Shown in pieces: positions 1-13,650 of a stretch of 64,000 nucleotides of DNA. The stretch lies in assembly GCF_010015445.1 (NCBI RefSeq), contig NC_053119.1:7412550-7476549 (forward strand), given 5' to 3'. Every line of letters starts with the position of its first letter. The stretch's first letter is position 1. Origin of the DNA: Perca fluviatilis (Eukaryota; Chordata; Actinopteri; Perciformes; Percidae). Below the pieces are notes generated by a model. It did not search any database, was not told the origin of the DNA, and saw only the letters and a list, made by a program, of their open reading frames with translations. Made by a program: the position numbers and the translations under genes.

Positions 1-290
1 TTAATCTTAGCTTCAACTCTCATCTTCTCACTTTCCTTACGACTGTCTTGTTACTCTGCCTCGTACTACTCTCTGTCTCTTTGTGTTTCTGGTATTGGTT
101 GCTTTTGTGTTCCACCCTAACCGCCACTTCACCCGTGTTTTCGGCCGGCATTAAGAATCCCCACTGGCCCCCATCTCCCCTGTGGATGGATATCCTATCC
201 AGGTTTGAATGAAATAAGCCTCCCCTCTGCCGCCCTGACGGCTCTCGTAAAACACAATGAGCCTGTTTGTTCTGTCGCTGATAAGCCCCG

Positions 291-328
<38 letters not shown>

Positions 329-1447
329 GGAGACGGACAGAAAAAGGCAGGGGGAGGAAGAGGGAACGAAGAAGGGCGAGAGAAATAAAAAAGCTAAAGA
401 AAGATATTGAGTGAGAAGTCCAGATCGTCGGTTTGAATCAGAGCGGATGAGATGCATAAGGAGAGAGTGAGAAATGGAGCCCTGATATTGTCTTTGACAA
501 AGCAGGACAGTGTGACAGAGAGGATTAAGCCAACTCTTCCCCCCCCAATTCACTCGCTTTCCAGTTCTCTATCCAAATCCCCCCGAACAGCCAGAAGAAA
601 AGCATCATCTGGCCACCAGCTGCAGGGCTATCGATATCGCGGCCCAATCAAAGTACACATCAAGCTAACCAGTGTTATTAGTGTCAGCATTTCCAAAGCA
701 CCTTGCAGAAGCACAGTTACAAAGAGCTGCACAGGAAACTGGACCCTCGGTCCTGGCAGTTTTAGTACAGCTCCTCTTATCTACATAAAAAAAAAATACT
801 ACATACAACCCACCGTACCACTTTACTGCTCCCACTCCAAAAGCTTGGACCGAACTTCCACGGCTTGGCACGACTATAAAAAGATTGTTTGTGGCATTTG
901 GGTATTATTAAGAGGCTTTGGTGCCGCAGATTAATTAGCGTGTGGCTAAAGCTGGCTGAGCTGCCGTATCAGGTTTCATCCTGGAGAAAAAGAAAAGAGG
1001 CTGTTGGCAGATTAGCCAAACGACAGCGATATCACATGATTAGCGTGGCTGGCGGCTACACAACTAGCCCATTCTTCTGCGCCAAGAGCTTTTCAGAGGG
1101 CATTTGGAGAGTGCATCTTTACACAATCCTCAGAGTAGGAAGCAAACGGTTTCCTTTGTATTGACAAGTCACAGGTGTAAGGTGCATTTCCAAAGTGATG
1201 AGAGCTTTTTTCACTATTTTACAGACGGTAGATTGTAGAGTAACGGCTGAGTAGCCAGAGCCTAAACACATAAATAGTTTTTCAAAAATGGTGTTGATGA
1301 GAATGAAAGTAGAAAATATCAAGGTGATTAACGCCCTTTTTAATGTTCTTGATATTTCAAAGACCCTCTGCCATTCCCACACTGACAAGAAGTAAATGTT
1401 TATGGGAAATGGAAAAAAATTTGGCCACCAGTGACAAGGAAGTGGTA
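1..1447. other. cttnbp2: Intron, mostly unique sequence
   Basis: No exon is recognised. It holds a (GA)n tract at 294-323. A stretch at about 870-1060 has several homeodomain-type ATTA cores (ATTAATTAGCG, GATTAGCC, GATTAGCG) and no repeat character, so it is a weak candidate for a conserved non-coding element. Confidence 0.5.
294..323. repeat. (GA)n microsatellite
   Basis: About 15 uninterrupted GA units, followed by a purine-rich stretch to about 390. Confidence 0.9.
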
Positions 1448-1455
1448 GTATATGA

Positions 1456-1718
1456 TAGGGCTACACAATATATTGTTTCTTTATCGTCATCGCAATATCA
1501 ACTGGTGCAATAAACGCATCATGAAAGGCTGCGACACATTAGTGAAAGTGATTATCAGTACAAAACTGCACTTAAAATGTAACTGTCACTCTTTTTAGTG
1601 CTGCCTTTTATATTCAGTTCATTGTTCAATTTGTTATAATATAAAAGAATGTTGGAAATGATTTCCTTTCATTTGTTTTAAATTCAAAAAGCTATTTCCC
1701 TCTTATCGTGCAGCCCTA
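1456..1718. mobile_element. hAT-type miniature element, 263 bp
   Basis: The ends are TAGGGCTACACAATAT and ATCGTGCAGCCCTA, roughly inverted. It is flanked by a perfect 8-bp duplication GTATATGA at 1448-1455 and 1719-1726. TAGGG-type ends with 8-bp TSDs define hAT elements. It has no coding capacity. Confidence 0.85.
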
Positions 1719-1924
1719 GTATATGAGTAGAAGAAGATGCAAATGCTTTTATCTCCGGTTTGCTCTCTTGAGAGACTTTTTTTCATTAGCTGCTTATGTT
1801 TAAATTTCTTTAAATTTGTCCTTTATTTCCACTCTCAGCTTTGTCCTTGCTGGGCAGGTAGGTTAGTTGTCTGACCTGACATAATTAATAAAAAACCGAC
1901 ATTGATAATTTAAAATGAATCTCA

Positions 1925-2035
1925 GATGAGGCTCTTTGAAATCTGCTTTTTATGAGGTCATAACAAGAAGGGTTTTTTTTTTTGTTTGCCCCGAAGAGGG
2001 GGGGGGGCCAGGGGAGGGGGGGGGGGGGGGGGGAG

Positions 2036-2087
<52 letters not shown>

Positions 2088-2147
2088 GAAAAAAAAAAAA
2101 AAAGAAAAAAAAAAAAAAAAAAAAAAAAAGAGAGAGAGAGAGAGAGA

Positions 2148-2184
<37 letters not shown>

Positions 2185-2421
2185 TTTTTTTTTTTGTTTT
2201 TTGTTTTTTTTCCCAACACCTCCATCCCTCACCTACTCTCCTCCTCAATAGCTTCAGACACAGAAATGACACATCCTAAGGAAAGCTCATTGTGGGACTG
2301 GCTCTAGTGGCTGTAGTTCTGCACCAAAGCTGAATTTCGGGAAAGAGACTTCAGATACAGTATTAGGGGACCACTAAGGTCTATATAAAAGCATCCAAAG
2401 AGCACCATGTCATGGGACCTT
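1925..2421 (+). mobile_element. TTAA element, family C, 5'-truncated copy with homopolymer block
   Basis: The right part matches the copies at 15926 (inverted) and 61005-61605: the segment with ACACATCCTAAGGAAAGCTC, one 46-bp unit at 2345-2390, and the terminus CATGGGACCT followed by TTAA at 2422. The left terminus is not found. The middle, ordinary sequence in the sister copy, is replaced here by poly-G/poly-A/poly-T. The TTAA at the right edge is followed directly by family A sequence, so this copy was inserted into a family A element. Confidence 0.75.
1971..2214. repeat. Poly-G, poly-A, GA, poly-T block
   Basis: In order: short T run, about 90 bases of almost pure G (1996-2086), about 40 A (2087-2129), a (GA)n piece, then about 60 T broken by a few other bases. 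Such a chain of homopolymers is rare in real vertebrate DNA and may be a consensus error. Confidence 0.9.
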
Positions 2422-2425
2422 TAAG

Positions 2426-2962
2426 GTTGTACCATAATAGGTTTACATGGTTTAATTTTCAAAAAACACTATATTTTTGTTGTACTGCACAGCTCTCTCT
2501 CACTGCTGCAGATCCTCTTTTCACCTGGTTTCTGTTTTAGCTACAGAGTGAGACCTCTTTTCTTCTTCTTCTGTACTATCTTTGATTGCACTTGCACATG
2601 CTCAGTAGCTCAGATGTAGCTCATGTCAGCTAGCTAACTCTAGAGACAGTAAAAGAGAGCCTGTTTCTCCAACTTCAGTCAGTTACAAGGCAGGATTAGC
2701 TGGGAGACTTCTAAATGAGGGCGCACATGTAAGTAGTTCTTTTGTAGATTATGGTGAACTTGTGTGTGTTGTAGCAGTGCTTTGCTATTGAGAACGAGGT
2801 AGCATGCTAGCGCTAGCATGCTAACGGCTGTGGTTAACCAGCTCGTTTCGGCTAGTGATGTAGAAAGCCGTGCAGATTTTGACCAACTCACCCGGAGACT
2901 GAAGCCAGGACACATTCAGAAACCGTATCTCACTCAAAACACCATGGATGGATTTTTTTTGT
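2426..2962 (+). mobile_element. TTAA element, family A, partial
   Basis: Shares GGTTGTACC, TAGGTTTACATGGTTT, TACAGAGTGAG and CATGGATGGATTTTTTT with the complete copies at 13213-13646, 21389-22102 and 43508-44010. Both ends are lost: the left to the family C insertion, the right to a junction with family B sequence near 2963. It keeps an internal segment (about 2600-2830) that is missing from the 13-kb copy. Confidence 0.75.
2800..2823. repeat. 24-bp perfect palindrome
   Basis: TAGCATGCTAGC is followed directly by its exact reverse complement, inside the family A element. Confidence 0.95.
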
Positions 2963-3140
2963 CTAACTGTGTGTCAATCACTTCTCATGCACACACATTC
3001 ATTCTCCCTTGTGGGGGGAGGGGCTTAGGAGACCGTTTTGGGCTTTAGCAGAAAGGGGGGAGGGACTGCGAAGTTGTCGATGTTCAAATCTTTTGGCTAA
3101 GTCTTGGATCTTCCCAATCCTACCTACAGCACCTTTTTAA
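2963..3140 (-). mobile_element. TTAA element, family B, end fragment
   Basis: Reverse complement of the start of the family B copy at 9364-11298: GGAGGGGCTTAGGAGACCG, a stretch around GATGTTCAAATC, and the end CCTACCTACAGCACCT followed by TTTTAA. It preserves the uninterrupted sequence across the point where the 9.4-kb copy has an insertion. Confidence 0.8.
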
Positions 3141-5019
<1,879 letters not shown>

Positions 5020-5221
5020 TGTATTTATTTTTTTTTTACATTATTTTTTGGGGCTTTTCCGCCTTTTAATGGACAGGACTGCTAGGTGAGAAAGGGGAGA
5101 GAGAGGGGGAAGACATGCAGGAAATTGTCACAGGTCGGACTCGAACCCTCGACCTCTGCGTCGAGGCATCAACTTCTATGTAAATGTGCGCCTGCTCTAC
5201 CCACTGAGCCAACCCGGCCAC
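5020..5221 (-). mobile_element. tRNA-derived SINE, minus orientation
   Basis: Read on the minus strand it opens with a tRNA-like head: TGGCTCAGTGGG fits an A box and GGTTCGAGTCC fits a B box. A body with a GACATGCAGG-type core (plus strand) follows, then an A-rich tail (T-rich on +). The same family recurs at 26725-26901. Confidence 0.85.
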
Positions 5222-5545
5222 CGAAAATTATATTTTAAAAGCTTTTAAGTCTTTAGTTTGCCTCTTCAAATTGAATTTTCCATTCCTATTTGGATTTGCT
5301 TTGCTTGAGTAAGGTTTTAAATGATTTATTAAATCAAAATAGTTGTTAATATATTTTTTTTGTTGGTTGTTGTTACAGCACCAAGGTCGCGTTCTGACAA
5401 CAGCCCCCTCTATCATGCATTGTCTTCCAGCTAAAAAACAAAACAAAGGTTTGTCTGACAGTACAGTTGAACCTGGATTATTGCATCAAAGGATATGGAA
5501 ATTATCGTCACAGTGATAGCTTAATAACTTTGTGTCTGATCAGCC
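5222..5545. other. Intron, no feature seen
   Basis: AT-rich sequence without recognised repeats or exons. Confidence 0.4.
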
Positions 5546-5553
5546 TTCAAGAG

Positions 5554-6308
5554 AAGGGCTGGGCGACGTGGCCAACATCTTTTCTCTCGATATAGGTTAA
5601 TTCATATCTCGATGACGATATATATCACGATATAGTAGGGCTGGGCGATATGGAGAAAATCAAATATCACTATTTTTAACCAAATACCTCTATTGGTACC
5701 ACAACGATATTGTAGTGTTGACTAATGGTGCTTTCAGAAAATATTTACACAGAGATTTTTGATGAATAATCATCAGTAATGGGGATATAATGACTAAGTG
5801 GGTAAAGGTGAATAACAGCTACAACAGTCTGGTAAGTTCAGAAAATGACATAACTTTACTGTAATGCAGCCTTTAAAACCAGGAAAAGACACCACTTCGT
5901 CTTAGACACCACAGTCTAAGACGATATCTAGTCTCCTATCACGATATCGATACATTATCAATATATTGCCCAGCTCTACGCTATAGCATGTATTCTGGCA
6001 ACTTGATTACATAGTCTGTATGAAATAACCACATGGTAAAGCCTATTTTTGTAAACTCCTGTGTAAATGAAATACTTGACAAATGTACGGAGTATGTTCT
6101 CCTTTTTATTAAGAGCGTTGGTGCAAAATGAACATGGCGTGCAAGGATCTGAACAAAAAGTGTCGTCCAAATGACCTAACTATTGCCGTAATGCAGTTTG
6201 GCTGCTGGTTTTTCAACATCGAGATAGAAACGATACAGAAAAAATACATACAATAGATATTCTTTCATTGTTTTGGCAATTTATATATTGTCACATCGCC
6301 CAGCCCTG
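5554..6308. mobile_element. hAT-type element containing a second hAT insertion
   Basis: The ends are AAGGGCTGGGCGA and ATCGCCCAGCCCTG, inverted. The TSD is TTCAAGAG (5546-5553) and TTCAAGGG (6309-6316), one mismatch. Without the inner insertion it is about 400 bp. Rich in GATAT motifs near both ends. No transposase remains. Confidence 0.88.
5636..5978. mobile_element. hAT-type miniature element nested in another
   Basis: The ends are TAGGGCTGGGCGATAT and ATATTGCCCAGCTCTA. The TSD is CGATATAG (5628-5635) and CGCTATAG (5979-5986). A relative lies at 21414-21768. Confidence 0.88.
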
Positions 6309-6440
6309 TTCAAGGGTCATGAATCTGTTACTCAAACTGCACTTCCTTGAACAAATTTTATTGTCTCAACATGCTTCCAATAATGCAGCCTCTTGCATTG
6401 TTTTAACGTTGTTTTCAGAGTGGCCAGTTAGTGTATGTTA

Positions 6441-7049
6441 GGGCCGGGACACATCAGGCCGATTATCGGCCGTGGGACAGTCTGGCGAGGTCAGTGACTC
6501 AAATCTGTTCGGTGTGTCCCGTGCCTTCGTCCGTCTGGGGGGCTGTCGGCGTTCATTTTTGCCGACCTGACATGTTCGGTCGGCGGAAGGGAAGTCGGGA
6601 CTCACCCCGAAATGACGAGCGCAATGAGATGACTAGAGTCTCTCAAAATCTGATACAAATCTGTTAAACTGACCTTTGTTGAGCTGAAATGAAGACAGAT
6701 TCAGCAACTGCACGGCCTATTTCTCTCTTCAAATGTTTTCAGAAACACGTTTCAGTGAACTATTTTAGTACAATATGAGATCGTATTCTGAATGGCCGCC
6801 ATGACAGTCTGGCTTTCAATTTCCGGAGAAAACAAACCCATGTGACGCGTTCGTCCAATCAGCTGCCGGTTTTCATTTCTTGGGCAACATTACAGATTAG
6901 CGCCGCCTGCTGTTATAGAGATGTATTACGTCTCGTCTCCTCTCGTCTTTTTGGTCTGTTCTGTGGCCGTTTTTTGGACCTCGGGGACGCGACTGATATC
7001 GACGGGTTTTCTGTCAACGGTCGGCCGTCGGCTATATGTGTCCCGGCCA
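6441..7049. mobile_element. Harbinger-like non-autonomous element, 609 bp
   Basis: Inverted ends GGGCCGGGACACAT and ATGTGTCCCGGCCA, flanked by TTA on each side (6438-6440, 7050-7052). A 3-bp TTA duplication and GGGCCGGGAC-like ends fit PIF/Harbinger. The subterminal parts share CGGCCGT/ACGGCCG words. No transposase frame seen. Confidence 0.8.
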
Positions 7050-7052
7050 TTA

Positions 7053-7835
<783 letters not shown>

Positions 7836-7914
7836 GTAACCCCCCCCCTCTCTCGTCCCCTTCGTATAGGCCTATATTTCACTCTTCAGCCTCCCATCTC
7901 TCTCCTCCGTTCTT

Positions 7915-8065
7915 TACATAATTATATAACGCGTGCCCTTCGGTGGAGGCTTTTATCTTAAGTGCCTCACAGTGCTGCGAGCGCAAACGTCTATAACATG
8001 GGTGGCCCCAGTGGGAATCGAACCCCCAACCCCGGCAGTGATCGGCCTGTTTCCCCCAAACAGGA
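7915..8065 (-). mobile_element. tRNA-derived retroposon fragment
   Basis: Minus strand GGTTCGATTCCCAC fits a B box, preceded by a GGGGTTGGG tRNA-like arm. The A box and tail are not clear. Confidence 0.45.
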
Positions 8066-8824
8066 ATTGTGGGATGTTCTTGTGAAGTCAGAAACCTGAC
8101 TGTATGTTTTTCTGTTTCTGGGTCAAAACTAAAATTATGGGAAGAATAAAGTGTATTTCTGGCTACAGCTGTTAGTTCCAGTATTTACTGTATGTGGGAG
8201 GGAAGGAGGCAGTGATGGGATTTATCACCGTTAGGACTGAAACTCTTCCTTTAGTTGATTATCAACTAAATAAATGATTAATTGCTTAGTCTATTATAAT
8301 ATCAGAAAATAGTGAAACATTTCTTTTTTTTTTTTCTTTTTTTTTATCCAAAGATATTCTAATTTATAAGGATATAAAACTGAGAAAAGCACCTCTGTTT
8401 TGTTAATGGTTAATGCCTTTTTTTTTATTGATGGGGATAACCGTGATGTATCCTGGGATTCATTCAAAACTTTTTTTTATAATGCAAGTGTTTCATGAAG
8501 CAGTTCAGTCCAATATCCACACTGTTCCACTTTTCCTTCTCGACCTCTTTCACCCTCTCTCGCTCTCTCGCTCTCTGGGTCTCTCGGTCTGTTGATTTGA
8601 TGACATGGCTGCTGTTTGATGTGGGCTGAGAGCGTTACGGACTCACACACTCGCACACACAACTTGCACTCAAACACACACTCCACGTGATGAGAAATGA
8701 AATGAGAGACTGTGATACAAACACAGAACTAGTTCACTCTGCTTGTCTTACCTGATCCTATATGAAGGAATTATTGGAGCAAAACCTCTGAGCACTTGCA
8801 CAATAGAGTTTGGATGTGGAACAA
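8066..8824. other. Intron, little recognised
   Basis: At 8230-8340 lies AT-rich sequence resembling the CTGCAACTAA hAT family; the rest is unique, with short CT and CA runs. Confidence 0.35.
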
Positions 8825-8975
<151 letters not shown>

Positions 8976-9571
8976 CTAACACACATTCATGTTTCTGTTG
9001 GTTGGTCTGTCAGGAGTTGAAGCAGAAAAAAAAGAACCACAGGTGGTAATTGTAACATACATACAGAGAGTTCCCGTAGAAGATAGCCACATGATGACTA
9101 CAGATGTTGTAGGTTCTAATTAACTCGCTGATCTTCCCCGCAATGTTGCAACATGCAATGCATTCTCATGAATGGGTTTGAATGATATCGTAAAAAAACA
9201 ATGTATGCACAACAATTTGTATAAAATTCTACGAAATTATGGCGAGCGCCGGCTGGTCATGTGACAACGGTCTTTACAGTTGAATAAAACTGAGAAAAGG
9301 TGACTGAGAGCCGGGTATAGAGCACCGCGAGGCCCCGGGCATTTAAGCGGCCATTGCATTTAAAGGTGCTGTAGGTAGGCAGGCCTCCAGACTAACTTTT
9401 TGCCTTGGTTGCACTGGTGCGCCTAACTTTTTTTTTTATTTAGGTTCACCAGCACAAAATTTAGGTTCATCCAAATTTTTCCTCGCGTTGCCGTTAACGC
9501 CACAATTTCTAGGTCACCTTTTATCACTAAAAAAATATAAAATAAAAAAAATATAAATATAAAAAAATATA

Positions 9572-9574
<3 letters not shown>

Positions 9575-9634
<60 letters not shown>
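9575..9634. repeat. (AT)n microsatellite
   Basis: About 30 AT units after an A-rich lead-in. Confidence 0.95.
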
Positions 9635-9637
<3 letters not shown>

Positions 9638-9910
9638 GTCAATTATTTTAAACAAGAATAAGGAGTTGGTACATTTTTTTTTTTGAAGCACAATTATACT
9701 GTACTCGTCTAGTCTTATAGCGGGTCCCCCTTTGCTGTCTAATGCCCCTCAGATGGCCAACACCTGTAATTTGGCCTTCTTCCCCTTTGGCCTCGGCTAA
9801 ACCAGCTTGCCACATTCCCTAGCATCAAAATCCTCCAAGCTGGGCCCCTCCACACTGATTCTTATCAGATCTTCCACTAGTCCAGGACTAAAAATCATAT
9901 CTCTGTATTA

Positions 9911-10060
<150 letters not shown>

Positions 10061-11683
10061 ATAATGTATATTTTTTTTTAAAGTGGACTAAATGTTCAGT
10101 TTTAAGTCAAAGCCACTTTTCACAAGCTCTTTTATTAAAACAAATGTGATTAAATGTGGTTTCCTTCCCAATTTGAAAATATACAGCTGCAGCACATGTA
10201 AATTATCTGAAATAAATAGCCTGGGATATATTTAAAAAATATATATCTCTGAGAAAGCTCCTTCACTTGTTTTCAATAACAGACCCGTATAGCCCAGTAG
10301 CTCATATAGGGAGAGAGGGGGAGTACGATGGACTGAAGCTACTCACAGAGGGACGGCTGACTCATTATGAACGGGTCCTGCGCGGATCGAATGCGGGTCA
10401 GCGGCGTTGCACACATCTTGTGTAGGCTATGAAATGTCTGTATCGTCACTGCGCTGCATTTTTATGAACTATGATAATGTGGCCATGGGTCACATCTCTC
10501 GCCCAGGTCCAGCAGGCTCCGTCTCACACGCTATTATTCAACGAACTGAAGTTAGTTCCGTTTAATAACTTCTAATGTGTAGAGAGTTACCAGCAGAAAC
10601 ACTGGTACCAATACAGATTTCCCTCTCATACTTAACAATATACAGCTGTGTTAATAACAACTAAAACTGTAGACAAATGTCAGCATGTGGACCGGCGGCG
10701 CTGTGTCTCTCCATGTTGCAGGTGAGCGGTGTGTGTGTGTGAATGGGGGGGGGGGACTGCGCACAGGCACGGCTTTACAGAAGGAATGGGTCATGTAACG
10801 TAACATTAAACCATATCCATAGAAACAACATCGCTTCGTTAGTGGAAAGGCAGCGGATGCGCAGACGTTAGGTGCACCATTGCGACCTAGGAAAAATCTT
10901 AGTCGCACCTTTACAGATTTTGGTAACATATGCGACCAAATTGGTCGCAATCTAGAGCCCTGGTAGGATTGTGAAGATCCAGGACTTAGCCAAAGAATTT
11001 GAACATCGACAACTTCTCAGTACCTCCCCCCTTTCTGCTAAAGCCCAAAACGGTCTCCTAAGCCCCTCCCCCCACGAGGGAGAATGAATGCATGAGCAGT
11101 GATTGACACGCAGTTAGACACCCCACCCCTAGCCCTGATGGGTGCATCGGAACAGGGACCGGTTGATTTTTGCTAATTGCACTACAGGCTGTAGGTGGAG
11201 CCAGAGGAGCCGGACTTCATGTAGTTCTACTGGAACATAGGGTCCATTTCAGCAAATATGACAGAAAGTTAGTTTTTTAAGTTGTACCTACTGCATCTTT
11301 AAGTTTAGCTGACAAAAGGCGATGACGACCGTTAGATTTAGACACCAAAACGACTAGTTAAGATTAGAAAAAAAGATTGTGGTTTGGGTTGGGAAACGAA
11401 CACCCGTTTCCTGGGTGAAAGTCTTATGTTTTCTCCTTCTTCTTCGGGACTCAAACTCCACTCCCCTGCTTGAAAGCCCGTTTGCGTTTTTTGTTTTATG
11501 TGATGAAGTCATTTATCAACCAGAAAAGCCCCAAACTGACTTGCTGCAGTTTCACAAATGTGGGAACCTTCTGACCTTCTATTTGGGTTTTAGACAGTTG
11601 GTTGGACCTAACATCACTACAAACTACAACCGCAATGAAAAACATATAGGTAAAGTGTCAATCAAAACATGAATGGACATTAT

Positions 11684-11801
11684 TAGGGTTGGGCATCGTT
11701 TGGATTTTAACAATTCTGATTCCAATTCCTATTCTTCCTTTCGATTCCAGTTCTTATCGATTCGGATGGAATCGTAATTTTTGGATCAATGCCCGATCCT
11801 A
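11684..11801. mobile_element. Very short hAT-type element, 118 bp
   Basis: The ends are TAGGGTTGGGCATCG and AATGCCCGATCCTA. The perfect 8-bp TSD GACATTAT lies at 11676-11683 and 11802-11809. Confidence 0.88.
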
Positions 11802-11809
11802 GACATTAT

Positions 11810-13208
11810 CTTTGAAAAGGTCGACTTTATGGCTGAGCCGTTGTATTGGATTGCATTAGATTTTGCAGGTGTACCTAATAACTCACATCGCGTAGTGTAT
11901 GTCCTCATATTGCTTGACCCCTGCAGATGCTATTTCAGTTAACTGGCATTTTGTTTAGCTACTGTACATGTGTGCGTGCGTGTGTTTTTAATAGTGTGGG
12001 TGTTCAGCTGGAGCAGAATGAGAGCAGCAGCTGTGAGTGGCCGACTTCAGGTTAGCAGAGAGAGCGAGACAAGAGAGGAGCACTAAAAATATGAGCGACC
12101 CTGTTTAATTTTTTTCATCTTTTCAGCACTTCTATATTTCTCTACATAAATAACATTTGTGGTTATGTGTTCAGCCTGTTAACCTGCTTTTTCTCCCCTC
12201 CTGCTGCCCTTGCTGCTGTACCCGGAGGCAGCAGAGAGGAGCGTGGGAGTTTTCCAGCTGCAACAGGAGGACGAGAAGCTCAGGCAGAACACAGCTATAA
12301 AACTTAACTGCTCTTAGCTATTGTGGAAATGAGAAAAAGAAGCATTCAATACATAATCACAAAACTAGAACACCCGCTATGACGCCATGTTTGTAGCGGT
12401 GTCACTAGTGATGGGGGGGGTGGGGGGTTAATCAATGCACCTAAAATACCGTATGACTTTGTGTTTAGTTGAATCTTTGAACGATTCTTTTTTTTGTATT
12501 TTTTTTTTTTTTAGCTATTCGACAGCTCAAAATCACATTTTCCTAATTGAAGTATACATAAACTAGCCTGACGTGGTCCTACTCAGATTCTAGTCAGAAT
12601 GTGAGTCTGAAACCGCTCCATTGGGCTGTGATTATGGGGCGTGTTCCAACTGAACCAGATAACCCTGATAACCATGTATTTGTGGATATGTTTTTTTTGT
12701 TGTTGTTCTTTTTAGATTTTTCTTTTTTTTAACTCTCAAATGTTGGCCTCAAAAATTCAGTATTGGTCTGGATGTAATTACTATAGATGAAGGGTTTATT
12801 TTTATTTATATTTTATTTTTTTGTTAGTTTTTCGTTATAAATTGCCATTTTGATTTAAAGGGAATCGCCTTATGGCACAAAACCAGACGAGGAGGCTCTT
12901 TCTACCAAAGTAAAGTTTTAGGTAATGAAGCCACACTTTTAGGACCAAAAAGTTGATATGCTGTACAATCGCTTCATGTTTATCCTTTTCAGTGACCGCA
13001 AATGAGGATGCAACATCCTTTTTTATGCTGGGACTCAGCAGGGTTTATGAGAAATTGAACATGGCCAACACTGGCAATACAGGGTCATTTATACCATGTT
13101 TTTTTTTATTTAAAAAAAAAAAAGAAGCTATTTGCCAACAGTTAAAGCATTTTTGCAAACCATTTCATTCTTTTGTGCTCAGAAATGTTTATCTTTTAAT
13201 GATTTAGT
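11810..13208. other. Intron with one repeat fragment
   Basis: At 12565-12655 lies a fragment of the TAGCCTGACG element (complete copy at 52124-52204). The rest is unique, with T-rich runs near 12480-12840. Confidence 0.45.
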
Positions 13209-13212
13209 TTAA

Positions 13213-13646
13213 AGTGCCCATATTATGAAAAAATTCCTTTTTCTGGGATTTGGGGTGTTATTTTGTGTCTCTGGTGCTTCCACACGCATATATAAAAAAA
13301 AAAAAATCCATCCATGCTGTTTTGAGTGAGATACGGTTTCTGTATGTGTCCTGGCTTCAGTCTCCGGGTGAGCTGTTCAAAATCTGCACGGCTTTCTACG
13401 TCACTAGTCGAAACGAGCGATCTATACTGCGCATGTGCGAGTGCAATCAAAGATAGTACAGAAGAAAAGCTGTCTCACTCTGTAGCTAAAACAGAAACCA
13501 GGCGAAAAGAGGAGCTGCAGCAGTGAGAGAGAGCTGTGCAGTACAACAAAAATATGGTGTTTTTTGAAAATGAAACCATGTAAACCTATTCTGGTACAAC
13601 CTTAAAATACAGTTATGAACCTGAAAATGAGCATAATTTGAGCACT
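13213..13646. mobile_element. TTAA element, family A, complete
   Basis: Inverted ends AGTGCCCATATTATG and CATAATTTGAGCACT, each next to TTAA (13209-13212, 13647-13650). 434 bp, non-coding. It contains an internal TTAA (before GGTTGTACC on the minus strand), the same spot used by the family C insertion near 2422. Confidence 0.9.
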
Positions 13647-13650
13647 TTAA

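Noticed and set aside
1885..2307. Long frames of poly-Gly, poly-Pro, poly-Lys and poly-Phe
   Set aside because: They are translations of a homopolymer block, with no gene around them.
5150..5221. tRNA genes at 5150-5221, 17750-17826, 26820-26901, 38570-38637 and 41091-41160
   Set aside because: A and B boxes are present, but the cloverleaf is imperfect and each is followed by a SINE body with a tail; one has a 12-bp target duplication.
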